Assembly (NCBI RefSeq): GCF_036541335.1
Contig: NZ_JAZHBO010000001.1
Location: forward strand, 806,001 to 870,000
DNA from: Aquilutibacter rugosus
GTDB taxonomy: Bacteria; Pseudomonadota; Gammaproteobacteria; Xanthomonadales; Xanthomonadaceae
Length of the DNA stretch: 64,000 nucleotides
Direction: 5' to 3'
Both the position numbers and the translations under genes were made by a program. Shown one piece after another: positions 10,353 through 18,793 of this stretch (position 1 is its first letter; every line of letters starts with the position of its first letter). The notes under the pieces were generated by a model, which was not told the DNA's origin, searched no databases, and saw only the letters and a list, made by a program, of their open reading frames with translations.

Positions 10353-10364
10353 TATCATGTGCGC

Positions 10365-11381
10365 ATGTCAAAGGGCAAAGTTACCTCATTCGACATCGCC
10401 TATCGGGCCGGTGTCTCTCAATCGACCGTGTCTCGCGCTATGAGCGGTTCGCCGCTGGTCTCGCAGGATACGCGTGAGCACATTCTGGCCATCGCCCGGG
10501 AGATGAACTACACGGTTGATAAGTCGGCGTCTAACTTGCGTCGGCAGCATTCGGCCACGCTCGCGGTCCTCATTTTCGAGGATCCGACCATTGATGACTC
10601 GCTGATCAACCCGTTTTTTACCACCTTGCTGGGCGCCATCCTTAAGAGCGCCGGGCAGGCCAATTACGATGTGCTGGTCTCGTTCCAGCAGTTCAATACC
10701 GATTGGCACGCGGCGTACTTGGACAGCAACAAGGCGGACGGTCTGCTGCTGCTCGGTTACGGGGACTATGTGGCCTCGCAGGGTGTGCTCGAGCGCTTGG
10801 CCGAGAGCGGCACCAAGTTCGTGCGCTGGGGCAATCTGCAGGGCAGCGGTGTCAGTATCGGTTCGGACAACCGTCAAGGTGGCTATACGGCGACCCGGCA
10901 TCTGTTGCAGCGTGGTGCCAGGCGTATTGCGTTTATTGGCGATTGCAGCGAGCACAGCCCCGAGTTCCGGGAGCGCTATTTAGGCTATTGCGATGCCTTG
11001 GCCGAGTTCGGCATCGAGCCCGATCCGGCGCTGCAAGTCGGCGTGGCGGACAGCATGGAGGTCATGGGCGAGCGCGCAACGCAGCAACTGCTCGAGAGCG
11101 GTGCCCGTTTCGATGGCCTGTTCGCGGCCAGCGACCTGTTGGCCATCGGCAGTATCTATGCGCTGCATTCGGCAGGCCGTTCGGTCCCTGACGATGTCGC
11201 GGTCGTCGGTTTCGATGACATGCCTGTGGCCCGTTATCACAACCCGCCGTTGACCACCGTGCATCAGGACACCAAGCGTGCCGGGCAGGTCATGGTCGAG
11301 GCCATTCTGGCTCTGATTAAGGGCGAGGCGGTGGAGTCGCAGCAGATGGCGAGCGAGCTAGTTGTGCGCTCCAGTGCGTAA
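10365..11381 (+). CDS. LacI family transcriptional regulator
   Basis: A 338-residue repressor or activator of the LacI/GalR family. The N-terminal helix-turn-helix is TSFDIAYRAGVSQSTVSRAM, followed by the hinge NYTVDKSASNLRR and a periplasmic-binding-protein-like sugar domain (LAVLIFEDPTIDDSLINPFF, ARRIAFIGD, FDGLFAASDLLAIG, VAVVGFDDMPVARY). Start is taken as the ATG at 10365; a TTG at 10347 and a GTG at 10359 are in frame but would overlap the candidate operator. The setting, divergent from a glucosidase and followed by the Entner-Doudoroff operon, suggests that it responds to a glucose-derived or malto-oligosaccharide signal. The effector is not readable. Confidence 0.92.
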   Translation: MSKGKVTSFDIAYRAGVSQSTVSRAMSGSPLVSQDTREHILAIAREMNYTVDKSASNLRRQHSATLAVLIFEDPTIDDSLINPFFTTLLGAILKSAGQANYDVLVSFQQFNTDWHAAYLDSNKADGLLLLGYGDYVASQGVLERLAESGTKFVRWGNLQGSGVSIGSDNRQGGYTATRHLLQRGARRIAFIGDCSEHSPEFRERYLGYCDALAEFGIEPDPALQVGVADSMEVMGERATQQLLESGARFDGLFAASDLLAIGSIYALHSAGRSVPDDVAVVGFDDMPVARYHNPPLTTVHQDTKRAGQVMVEAILALIKGEAVESQQMASELVVRSSA

Positions 11382-11385
11382 GAGC

Positions 11386-11460
11386 GGGAAATGGGAAATG
11401 GGAAATGGGAAATGGGAAATGGGAAATGGTGAATGGGAAATGGTGAATGGGAAATGGAAA
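11386..11460. repeat. Heptamer tandem array GGGAAAT
   Basis: Ten contiguous 7-base units from 11386 to 11455: six GGGAAAT, then GGTGAAT, GGGAAAT, GGTGAAT, GGGAAAT, trailing into GGAAATTGG. It begins five bases after the lacI stop. The region 11501-11530 at the end of eda contains the complementary TCCCATTTTCCATTTAC, so the array can fold back and may act as a terminator between the convergent genes. Such heptamer arrays are typical of xanthomonad intergenic regions. Confidence 0.85.
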
Positions 11461-11521
11461 TTGGTTAGAGCGGCACACGCACAGTCGCGGCAACTACCAG
11501 TTTCCAACTCCCATTTTCCAT

Positions 11522-12118
11522 TTACGATTTACTAGCTCCCAGCATCCACGAACCGCCCACACCCATCACGTTTGGCAGCTGCAAAAAGTCTTTCGCCGTG
11601 GCTTCGGTGATCCCGCCCGTGGGGCAGAAACGTGCCTGCGCGAAGGGGCCGGCAAAGGCCTTCAGCAGACCGACGCCACCGGCGGGGACGGCCGGGAACA
11701 GCTTGAACCGCGTGTAGCCGCGCTCCAGCCCGAGCATCAGTTCGCTGGCGGTGGCCACGCCGGGCAGCAGCGGAATGCTCGCCGCATCGCCCATGTTATA
11801 GACCGCAGGGGTGGCCCCCGGTGCGATGGCAAAGCGGGCGCCAGCGCGGGTCACGGCATCGAGCTGTGCGGGCGTCAGCACCGTGCCGGCACCGACGATC
11901 GCTTCGGGCACTTCGGCGGCAATGCGCGCGATGGCCTCAATGGCCACGTCACTGCGCAGGGTGATCTCGAGCACGGGCATGCCTTCGGCCACTAAACGGC
12001 GGGCCAAGGGCAGCGCCTCGTCGAGATTGGTGATGGTGATGACGGGAATGATGCGGGCCGCGGCAAACAGCGCGTCAACGGCTTGTTCGCGGGCAGCAGG
12101 TGTAATGGGCGAAGTCAT
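11522..12118 (-). CDS. eda: KDPG/KHG aldolase
   Basis: Splits 2-keto-3-deoxy-6-phosphogluconate to pyruvate and glyceraldehyde-3-phosphate, the last Entner-Doudoroff step. It has 198 residues, a little short of the usual 205-215. Class I aldolase features are seen: the glutamate in LEITLRSD near 50, GAGTVLTPAQLD near 88, and the Schiff-base lysine in FKLFPAVPAGG near 140; the phosphate-binding PTGGIT follows. The ATG at 12118 directly abuts the stop codon of glk, with no intergenic base, so the two are translationally coupled. Its last codons overlap sequence complementary to the heptamer array downstream, which suggests that the original C-terminus may have been altered by the repeat. Confidence 0.95.
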   Translation of the reverse strand: MTSPITPAAREQAVDALFAAARIIPVITITNLDEALPLARRLVAEGMPVLEITLRSDVAIEAIARIAAEVPEAIVGAGTVLTPAQLDAVTRAGARFAIAPGATPAVYNMGDAASIPLLPGVATASELMLGLERGYTRFKLFPAVPAGGVGLLKAFAGPFAQARFCPTGGITEATAKDFLQLPNVMGVGGSWMLGASKS

Positions 12119-13156
12119 TCAGGGCCCCAGCGGGTGTTTGTTACGAAGTGAATTGGCCGCGCCGAGCAGACCCGGCTCCGGGTGCGTGGTGATGAATACA
12201 TCCACGTTCTCGAGATAGGCGGCAAAGCGCCCCTTGGCCAGGAAGCGTTCGCGGAAGGCACTGGCCATCAGGAACGGAATGAAGCGCGGGACGATGCCGC
12301 CGGCAATGACCAGGGCACGCGAGCCGTGGATCAGGGCGGTGTCCCCGCAGACGCTGCCGAGAATGGCGCAGAAGCGAGCCAGCGTGCGACGGGCATCGTT
12401 GTCGTGTCCGGCCAAGGCGGCCGCGACGACATCGGCAGGATCGCGCACCGACAGGGTCTGGCCGGTGGCGTGGTCAATCTGATTGCGCAGGACGGCATCA
12501 ATCTGGGCAATGCCGCTGCCGCACAGAATGCGCTCGTTGGAGCAACGGCCGTGGCGCGCGGTGAGCCAGCGGTTGACCAGTTCCTCTTCGGCGTTGAGCG
12601 GTGCAAAGGAGACGTGGCCGCCTTCGGTTTCGATGACGTCCCAGCCGGTGTTGGCATTGCCGACCAGAATGGCGACGCCCAGTCCGGTGCCGGGGCCGAG
12701 CACGGTGACCGGGCCGCGCTGAATGGACTTGTTGCGCACGTACAGCGGCATCAGGTGGTCGGCGGTCAGGGCCGGCACGCTCCAGGCCACCGCGCCGAAA
12801 TCGTTGAGCAGCTGCAGCTCGTCAAAGCCCAGGGCCTTGCGCAGGTCTTCGCGGTTGAAGCTCCACGACAGATTGGTCAGCCGAATATTGTCGGTATTGA
12901 CCGGGCTCGCCACGGCGATGGCAGCCCGCGGCGGACGAATGCCGATCTCGCTCAGATAGGCTTCGATCACGTGCTGCAGGCTGGCGTAATCCGCGTTCTT
13001 GTAGCGGCGCGCATGCAGCAGTTCCAGTTCCGGTGTGGCGGTGTCGGTAATCGCAAAACGGGAGTTGGTGCCGCCAATATCGGCGACCAGGGCAAGGTCG
13101 GCGACGTTGCCGGTCAGGGTCGAAGCGGCAGTCGGCGCATCGGATGGGGTGCTCAT
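12119..13156 (-). CDS. glk: Glucokinase
   Basis: Phosphorylates glucose with ATP to glucose-6-phosphate, feeding the operon's first enzyme. The 345 residues carry the ROK-unlike bacterial Glk pattern: the ATP-phosphate loop LVADIGGTNSRFA near 23-35, the sugar-binding LTNLSWSFNREDLRK and LNDFGAVAWSVP, the second phosphate loop VLGPGTGLGVAIL, ETEGGHVSFAPL with the catalytic-region glycines, and GGIVPRF near the C-terminus. About 20 residues of Ala/Thr-rich sequence precede the first strand. The ATG overlaps the edd stop by four bases (ATGA) and the stop abuts eda. Confidence 0.94.
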   Translation of the reverse strand: MSTPSDAPTAASTLTGNVADLALVADIGGTNSRFAITDTATPELELLHARRYKNADYASLQHVIEAYLSEIGIRPPRAAIAVASPVNTDNIRLTNLSWSFNREDLRKALGFDELQLLNDFGAVAWSVPALTADHLMPLYVRNKSIQRGPVTVLGPGTGLGVAILVGNANTGWDVIETEGGHVSFAPLNAEEELVNRWLTARHGRCSNERILCGSGIAQIDAVLRNQIDHATGQTLSVRDPADVVAAALAGHDNDARRTLARFCAILGSVCGDTALIHGSRALVIAGGIVPRFIPFLMASAFRERFLAKGRFAAYLENVDVFITTHPEPGLLGAANSLRNKHPLGP

Positions 13157-14973
13157 GCGGACTCCTTGCCGAATAGCGAACAGGCTCCCGACTCGGCGGG
13201 GCCGGCCATGGAACGGTTGCCGGTAAACAGCTCACGGCCGAATCCGAACTGATTGCCCTGCAAGTCGCCGGTTTCCACTTGGCGTGCGGCGAGTTCTTCG
13301 TCCGAGACCAGCAGCTGCACCAGCCCTTGTTCGGCATCAATGTCGATGAGATCGCCGTCGCGGACCTTGCCGATCAGGCCGCCATGCAGGGCCTCGGGCG
13401 TGATGTGGATGGCCGCCAGGACCTTGCCCGAGGCACCGGACATGCGTCCGTCGGTCAGCAGCGCGACGCGTTGGCCGCGATCTTGCATCACCGACAGGGC
13501 CGGCGTCAGTTTATGCAGCTCGGGCATGCCGTTGGCGGCCGGGCCCTGGCCGCGCACCACCACGACCATGTCGCCGGTCAGTTCGTCGTTCTGGAAGGCG
13601 GCCTGGACCGCATCCTGCGAGTCGAACACGCGGGCGGGGGCGCGCAGGTGGCGATGCTCGGTGGCGACGGCACTGATCTTGACCACGCACCGGCCGAGAT
13701 TGCCCTGCAGGCGACGCAGGCCGCCTTCGGTATCGAACGGATCGGCAGCCGGGCGCACGACCTCGCCATCCAAGGTCGTATCGGGCGGTTGGCGCCACGA
13801 CAGTTTGAGGTCGTCGAGATAGGGTTCGCGGGCCTGTGCGTACAGATCGCCGCCGTGCACGCAGGCGATGTCCGCATGCAGCAGGCCGTGATCGAGCAGT
13901 TCGCGGATCACAAAGCCCAGTCCGCCGGCCGCCTGGAAGTGGTTTACGTCGGCCGAGCCGTTGGGGTAGACGCGAGCCAGCAGCGGCGTGGCGCGCGAGA
14001 TCTCATCGAGATCGTCCCAGTTGATCTGCACGCCGGCGCAGCGCGCCATCGCCACCAGGTGGATGGCCAGATTGGTCGAGCCGCCCGTCGCCGCCAGGCC
14101 GACCATGCCGTTGACGAAGGCTTTCTCGTCGAGCGTTTCGGCAAGCGGGCGATAGGTGGCGCTCAGGGCGGTGTTGCGGATGACCTGCTCCGTCGAAGCG
14201 GCGGTCAGCGCATCGCGCAGGGGCGTACCGGGCTGGATGAAAGCGGTGCCGGGCAGGTGCAGGCCCATGACTTCCATCAGCATCTGGTTGGAGTTGGCGG
14301 TGCCGTAGAAGGTGCAGGTGCCGGCGGCGTGGTACGAGGCCGATTCCGCTGCGAGGAGTTCGGCGCGGGTGGCCTTGCCTTCGGCAAAGCGATTGCGGAC
14401 GGCGGCCTTCTCTTTATTAGGGATGCCGCTGGGCATGGGGCCGGCGGGCACAAAGATCACGGGCAGGTGGCCGAAGCTCAGGGCGCCCATCACCAGGCCG
14501 GGGACGATCTTGTCGCAGACGCCCAGCAACAGGGCGCCGTCGAACATGTCGTGCGAGAGGGCGATGGCCGTGGCTTGTGCAATCACGTCGCGCGAGAACA
14601 GCGACAGTTCCATGCCGGCGCGGCCTTGGGTCACGCCGTCGCACATGGCAGGCACGCCACCTGCGACCTGCGCCGTTGCGTGATGCGCGCGGGCGATGGC
14701 ACGGATCAGGCTGGGGTAGGTCTCAAACGGCTGGTGGGCGCTGAGCATGTCGTTGTAGGCGGTGACGATGCCGATGTTGGCGCCGGCACCGTCGCGCAGT
14801 TCGGGTTTGTCCGGGCCGGAGGCCGCGAAGCCGTGCGCGAGGTTGCCGCAGCTCAGCCGGGTGCGTGCGGGGGCGCGCAGGCGGGCGGCGTCCATGCGTT
14901 GCAGGTAATCGGCGCGGCTCGCTGCCGAGCGCTCGCGGATTCGGCGGGTGACCGCTTCGATAACGGAATTCAT
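13153..14973 (-). CDS. edd: 6-phosphogluconate dehydratase
   Basis: Dehydrates 6-phosphogluconate to KDPG; an iron-sulphur dehydratase of the IlvD/Edd family, 606 residues from the ATG at 14973. Visible landmarks include GIVTAYNDMLSAHQP, the cluster cysteines in AMCDGVTQG and GVCDKIVPG, CTFYGTANSNQM, and the C-terminal TDGRMSGASGKV. The ATG overlaps the pgl stop as ATGA; a TTG at 14982 is in frame but less likely. The overlap with both neighbours shows a coupled operon. Loss of the cluster under oxidative stress is a family trait. Confidence 0.96.
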   Translation of the reverse strand: MNSVIEAVTRRIRERSAASRADYLQRMDAARLRAPARTRLSCGNLAHGFAASGPDKPELRDGAGANIGIVTAYNDMLSAHQPFETYPSLIRAIARAHHATAQVAGGVPAMCDGVTQGRAGMELSLFSRDVIAQATAIALSHDMFDGALLLGVCDKIVPGLVMGALSFGHLPVIFVPAGPMPSGIPNKEKAAVRNRFAEGKATRAELLAAESASYHAAGTCTFYGTANSNQMLMEVMGLHLPGTAFIQPGTPLRDALTAASTEQVIRNTALSATYRPLAETLDEKAFVNGMVGLAATGGSTNLAIHLVAMARCAGVQINWDDLDEISRATPLLARVYPNGSADVNHFQAAGGLGFVIRELLDHGLLHADIACVHGGDLYAQAREPYLDDLKLSWRQPPDTTLDGEVVRPAADPFDTEGGLRRLQGNLGRCVVKISAVATEHRHLRAPARVFDSQDAVQAAFQNDELTGDMVVVVRGQGPAANGMPELHKLTPALSVMQDRGQRVALLTDGRMSGASGKVLAAIHITPEALHGGLIGKVRDGDLIDIDAEQGLVQLLVSDEELAARQVETGDLQGNQFGFGRELFTGNRSMAGPAESGACSLFGKESA

Positions 14974-15668
14974 GGGGCCCAATGGATCTCGGTGTTGGTG
15001 GCGCTGTCGTTGATCAACGCCAGAATCGGAGCTTGCAGCGGATCGCCTAAGTCCATGGCGCGGCGCAAGGCATCGCGCTTGGCCTGCCCGCGGATCGCCA
15101 GGATCACGGCGCGTGAGCGCAGCAGGCGTTGGGCGGTGAGCGTGATGCGCGGATACGGGGCCTCGGGCGGCAGCGGGTCGGGGACGGTCTGCAGCACATC
15201 GGTGTGGCTGAGTTTGTCGATCCCTGCGGCCAGATTGACTGCGCCCGGGAACAGCGACGCCGTGTGCATGTCATTGCCCATGCCCAGCACCGTGGCCGAG
15301 AAATGCATCGGATTGGCGTTGGTGGCATCGAGCGCGGCCTGCAGGCCGTTGCTGCCGTCGGCCTCGGTGATCGGTAGCACCGTGATGCCGGCGGCCTTGG
15401 CAAACGCTTCGCGGAATTGATAGACGTTGCTGTGCGAATCGGTGTGGGGGACGCAGCGGTCATCGCCGGGCAGTACCGTGACGCGGGACCAGTCCAGATC
15501 GGCGGCGGCCAGTTCGGCGTACACGGCCAGGGGCGTGGAACCACCCGCCAGGCACAGGACGGCGGGGCGGTCGGCGGCCAGATCCTCGCGCACTCGAGCG
15601 ACCAGGCGCTTGATCAGCGCCCGTTGCCAGTCGGCAGCGCTCTTGTAGGGGATCAGTTCAAACGGCAT
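14970..15668 (-). CDS. pgl: 6-phosphogluconolactonase
   Basis: Hydrolyses 6-phosphogluconolactone to 6-phosphogluconate. A 232-residue protein of the SOL/DevB type, related to glucosamine-6-phosphate isomerase: LCLAGGSTPLAVYAELA near 40-55 is the substrate phosphate loop, VTVLPGDDRCVPHTDSHSN near 75 contains the active-site Asp/Arg region, and VLGMGNDMHTASLFPG near 130 includes the family's Gly-Met-Gly-x-Asp-x-H motif. It starts just three bases after the zwf stop and its own stop overlaps the edd start. Confidence 0.95.
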   Translation of the reverse strand: MPFELIPYKSAADWQRALIKRLVARVREDLAADRPAVLCLAGGSTPLAVYAELAAADLDWSRVTVLPGDDRCVPHTDSHSNVYQFREAFAKAAGITVLPITEADGSNGLQAALDATNANPMHFSATVLGMGNDMHTASLFPGAVNLAAGIDKLSHTDVLQTVPDPLPPEAPYPRITLTAQRLLRSRAVILAIRGQAKRDALRRAMDLGDPLQAPILALINDSATNTEIHWAP

Positions 15669-15671
15669 GGC

Positions 15672-17129
15672 TCAGTTCCACTCGTGGCCGTTGCGTGCCA
15701 CCAGGTGCGTCGCCGAGGTCGGGCCCCAGCTGCCGGCGGGATAGGGGCTCGGATGCAGCTCGGCCTGTTCCCAGCCCGCCAGAATGCCATCGACCCAGGC
15801 CCACGAGGTCTCGGTTTCATCGCGACGTACGAACAGGGTGCCATTGCCTTCGATCGCATCGAGATAGAGACGTTCGTAGGCAGGGCGGCGGCGCAGAGCC
15901 TTGAACTCTTCTTGTGCGTCAAAATCCAGTGACACCTTGGCGAAGCGTATGCCGTGGCGATCAAGACCCGGTGTCTTGTTGAGCAGTTCGAGCTCGATGC
16001 GTTCCTCGGGCTGGAGGCGAATGATCAGGGCGTTGGGCTCACTGATGGCCTTGCTGCCGAAGATCGAGTGCGGCACGGCCTTGAACTGGATGAAAATCTT
16101 GGTCTCGCGCTCGGGCATGCGTTTGCCGGTGCGCAGGTAGAACGGCACGCCGCGCCAGCGCCAGTTATCGACCATGGCCCGCACGGCGACAAAGGTTTCG
16201 GTGTCGCTATCGCGTCCGAGCTCTTCGTCGTAGCCGGGGACGGTCTGGTCCTCTAGCTCGCCGGCGGTGTACTGTCCGCGTGCCGTCTCGACGTTGACAT
16301 CGTGGGCGGTGATCGGCCGCAGCGAGGACAGCACTTTGATTTTCTCGTTGCGCACGGCGGTGGGTTCAAATGCCGAAGGCGCCTCCATGGCGGTCAGGCA
16401 CAGCAGTTGCAGCAGGTGGTTCTGCAGCATGTCGCGGATCGCGCCCGAGCTGTCGTAGTAGTCGCCACGGCCTTCGACACCAACAGTCTCGGCAATGGTG
16501 ATCTGCACCTGTTCGATGTAGCGGGCGTTCCATAGGGGCTCGAACAGGGCGTTGCCAAAGCGCAGGGCCAGCAGGTTCTGCACGCCCTCCTTGCCCAGGT
16601 AGTGGTCGACGCGGTAGATGCGGTCTTCGGCAAAGTGCTGCGCGACGCCATCGTTGATCTCGCGGGCGGTGTCCAGACTCGTGCCGATGGGTTTCTCGAG
16701 CATGACGCGGGTGCCCGGCCCCGACAGGTTGTGGGTGCCCAGCGCGGCCGTAATCGGCGCAAAGAAGCGCGGTGCGGTGCTCAGGTGGTAAACCACATCG
16801 CCGTGGCGCAAGTCGGTAATGACTTGGCACAGTGCGGCCATCGAATCGGCGTTACTGACATCGGCCGGTTGGTAATGCACACGCGCCAGCAGGGCCGTCA
16901 CGTGTGTTTCATTGAGTTCGGCGGCAGGAATAAAGGTTTCCAGCGCCTCGCGGACAAACGCCCTGAATCCGCTGTCATCGAGTTCCGTTCGACCGCTACC
17001 GAGGATGCGCATGGCATCGGGCAACAGGTTCTCGGACTGCAGGCCGTACAGTGACGGCAACAGCATGCGCTGGGCCAGATCGCCGGTGGCGCCAAAGATG
17101 ACAAACAAGGTGGCAGGTTGAGCGCTCAT
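15672..17129 (-). CDS. zwf: Glucose-6-phosphate dehydrogenase
   Basis: Oxidises glucose-6-phosphate to the lactone with reduction of NAD(P)+. The 485-residue protein starts at ATG 17129, preceded by GGGGA. The dinucleotide loop is FVIFGATGDLAQRM at 7-20, and the family signature RVDHYLGKEGVQNLLALRF lies near 180-200 with the substrate-binding DHYLGK. FYLRTGKRMPE is near 330. It is the first gene of the operon zwf-pgl-edd-glk-eda. An alternative upstream ATG at 17168 lacks a ribosome site. Two 15-base near-identical direct repeats lie 59-90 bases before the start and are candidate control sites. Confidence 0.96.
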   Translation of the reverse strand: MSAQPATLFVIFGATGDLAQRMLLPSLYGLQSENLLPDAMRILGSGRTELDDSGFRAFVREALETFIPAAELNETHVTALLARVHYQPADVSNADSMAALCQVITDLRHGDVVYHLSTAPRFFAPITAALGTHNLSGPGTRVMLEKPIGTSLDTAREINDGVAQHFAEDRIYRVDHYLGKEGVQNLLALRFGNALFEPLWNARYIEQVQITIAETVGVEGRGDYYDSSGAIRDMLQNHLLQLLCLTAMEAPSAFEPTAVRNEKIKVLSSLRPITAHDVNVETARGQYTAGELEDQTVPGYDEELGRDSDTETFVAVRAMVDNWRWRGVPFYLRTGKRMPERETKIFIQFKAVPHSIFGSKAISEPNALIIRLQPEERIELELLNKTPGLDRHGIRFAKVSLDFDAQEEFKALRRRPAYERLYLDAIEGNGTLFVRRDETETSWAWVDGILAGWEQAELHPSPYPAGSWGPTSATHLVARNGHEWN

Positions 17130-17187
17130 GAATCCCCGGGCTGTAAGGTCCACATCATTTAACGGCATGCATCGCTACCGTATGGTG

Positions 17188-17219
17188 TGAATACGATATC
17201 AGCGTGATTACGATATCAG
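17188..17219. promoter_or_regulatory. Tandem 15-base repeats upstream of zwf
   Basis: TGAATACGATATCAG (17188-17202) and TGATTACGATATCAG (17205-17219) differ at one base and are 17 bases apart start to start. Each contains the palindrome GATATC. The first ten bases of the first copy occur in reverse orientation in the glucosidase/LacI control region. They are candidate binding sites for the LacI regulator or another sugar regulator. Confidence 0.45.
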
Positions 17220-17234
17220 TATGCCCGCAATCCT

Positions 17235-17302
17235 ATAATGGGGACGGAGGGAATTAATTCCGCTTAACATCACGCGGAATTAATTCCCTCCGTCCCCATT
17301 AT
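17235..17302. repeat. Perfect 29-base inverted repeat (REP-like element)
   Basis: Arms 17235-17263 and 17274-17302 are perfect reverse complements of 29 bases with a 10-base loop (TTAACATCAC). The core of the arm includes CCCTCCGTCCCC. A solitary half-copy with 21 identical bases lies at 54878-54898 between lpxC and dciA. The element ends 10 bases before the mutM start, so in mutM mRNA it would form a very stable hairpin next to the ribosome site. It may be a mobilised REP-type element; no transposase is in the window. Confidence 0.8.
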
Positions 17303-17312
17303 TAAAAGCGCC

Positions 17313-18122
17313 ATGCCTGAACTTCCCGAGGTGGAAACCACTGTCCGCGCCCTGCGGCCGCACTTGAACGGTCGGCGAGTGGTGCGCACGCGCTTGTATC
17401 GCCCGGACCTGCGCTGGCCGATTCCGGCTGAGATTGGTGCCTTGAACGACGTGGCGTTCGTGCAAATGGATCGGCGCGCCAAGTATCTGCTGATGCAGCT
17501 CGAAGGCGGTACGGCCATCTGGCACCTCGGCATGACCGGCAACCTGCGGGTGATCGATGCCGCCACGCCCCTGCGTGCCCACGACCACGTGGACATGGAA
17601 CTCGATAACGGTAAAGTCCTGCGTTTTCATGACCCGCGGCGTTTCGGTGCCCTGTTGTGGCAGCCCGAAGGCGCGACCCACCCCTTGCTGAGTGCATTGG
17701 GACCCGAGCCCCTAGGCGATGCGTTTACGGCGCGCTGGTTGTTCGATCGCTCGCGGGGCCGCACGATGGCGGTCAAACCCTTCCTGATGGATCAGGCTAC
17801 GGTGGTGGGCGTGGGCAATATCTATGCCAACGAGGCCCTGTTCGAAGCCGGTATCCATCCTGCCCGCGCGGCGGGACGAGTGAGCCTTGCGCGCTACACG
17901 TTGCTGGTCGAGCGGATTCGCTCGGTGTTGGCGCGGGCGATCGCGGTCGGCGGTACCACGCTTAAGGATTTCAGCTCGCCGGACGGGTTTGCGGGCTACT
18001 TCGTGCAAGAGCTCAAAGTGTACGGACGCGCAGGCGAGCCCTGTGTGCAATGTGGCCGCACCTTAAAGGGCTCGATGCTGGGGCATCGGCAGACGGTTTG
18101 GTGCCCCGGCTGCCAGAAATAG
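17313..18122 (+). CDS. mutM: Formamidopyrimidine-DNA glycosylase (Fpg)
   Basis: Removes 8-oxoguanine and ring-opened purines from DNA and nicks the abasic site. The 269-residue protein starts PELPEVETTVRAL with the catalytic N-terminal proline and the following glutamate. The conserved lysine lies in RRAKYLLMQL near 52-60, the H2TH region in VVGVGNIYANEALF near 165, and the C-terminal zinc finger is formed by four cysteines in CVQCGRTLKGSML and VWCPGCQK. Start codon choice is fixed by the required Met-Pro-Glu. No good ribosome site is present; a large hairpin sits directly upstream. It is convergent with tdk. Confidence 0.96.
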   Translation: MPELPEVETTVRALRPHLNGRRVVRTRLYRPDLRWPIPAEIGALNDVAFVQMDRRAKYLLMQLEGGTAIWHLGMTGNLRVIDAATPLRAHDHVDMELDNGKVLRFHDPRRFGALLWQPEGATHPLLSALGPEPLGDAFTARWLFDRSRGRTMAVKPFLMDQATVVGVGNIYANEALFEAGIHPARAAGRVSLARYTLLVERIRSVLARAIAVGGTTLKDFSSPDGFAGYFVQELKVYGRAGEPCVQCGRTLKGSMLGHRQTVWCPGCQK

Positions 18123-18148
18123 GCGGCTGCCGGAAATAGGGCGAGGCC

Positions 18149-18745
18149 TTATTGCCGCTCCAGCCCCATGAGCTTCTTGAACTCGGCCCGCGAGACCGAC
18201 ACGTAGCGCTCGTTGCCGCCGATCTCTACTTGCGGACCCTCTTTGATGGCCTCGCCGGCGTCGTTGACGCGCAGGTTCATCGTGGCCTTTTTGCCGCTAT
18301 GGCAAATGGTCTTGATCTCGACCAGCTCATCTGCAATGGCCAGAAGCGCCTGCGAGCCCGGAAACAGCTCGCCGCGAAAATCCGTGCGCAGCCCGTAGCA
18401 CAACACCGGAATCCGCAGACGGTCGACCACGTCGCTCAACTGCCAGACCTGTTGCTTGTCCAGGAACTGCGCCTCGTCGCACAGTACGCAATGCAAAGGG
18501 CCGTTCTGCTCGATATCCGCCCGCACGCTCTCGAACAGGTCCGTACTCTCATCGAAGGCCACGCCGGCCGATTGCAGACCGATCCGACTGGAGACAATAC
18601 CGGTGCCGTCGCGCACATCAACGCGCGGTGTCAGCAACATGGCGCGCATGCCGCGTTCGGCGTAGTTATGCGCCGACTGGAGCATGGTGGTGGTCTTGCC
18701 CGCGTTCATTGCGGAGTAGTAAAAGTAGAGTTTCGCCATCGCCAT
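18149..18745 (-). CDS. tdk: Thymidine kinase, type II
   Basis: Phosphorylates thymidine (salvage). 198 residues; Walker A loop YYSAMNAGKTTTML at about 9-22, the Walker B region CVLCDEAQFLDKQQV near 85-95 with its catalytic Glu, FRGELFPGS near 125, and the lasso region ending in EIGGNERYVSVSRAEF near 175. Of the structural zinc cysteines only the ICHSGKKA Cys is obvious, so the zinc site may be reduced, as in several proteobacterial homologues. Two ATG codons (18745, 18739) are possible. It is divergent from rep with about 48 bases between. Confidence 0.95.
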   Translation of the reverse strand: MAMAKLYFYYSAMNAGKTTTMLQSAHNYAERGMRAMLLTPRVDVRDGTGIVSSRIGLQSAGVAFDESTDLFESVRADIEQNGPLHCVLCDEAQFLDKQQVWQLSDVVDRLRIPVLCYGLRTDFRGELFPGSQALLAIADELVEIKTICHSGKKATMNLRVNDAGEAIKEGPQVEIGGNERYVSVSRAEFKKLMGLERQ

Positions 18746-18793
18746 AGTGTAGCGGCTGCGCTAAAATCAGGGCCCGTTCCACCAGTGATTGCG

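Noticed and set aside
11386..11460. A CRISPR array
   Set aside because: The units are 7 bases and contiguous, without spacers.
12234..12482. Small basic frames inside glk, edd and other genes
   Set aside because: Arg/Ser/Pro-rich composition is typical of shadow frames in GC-rich DNA, and no start signals are present.
17235..17302. A normal intrinsic terminator for zwf or mutM
   Set aside because: It lies upstream of both divergent genes, and no gene ends here. Element-like origin is more likely.
18152..18793. A 214-codon N-terminal extension of Rep running opposite tdk
   Set aside because: Rep begins at MRGLNPAQ in all family members; the extension is the antisense of thymidine kinase.
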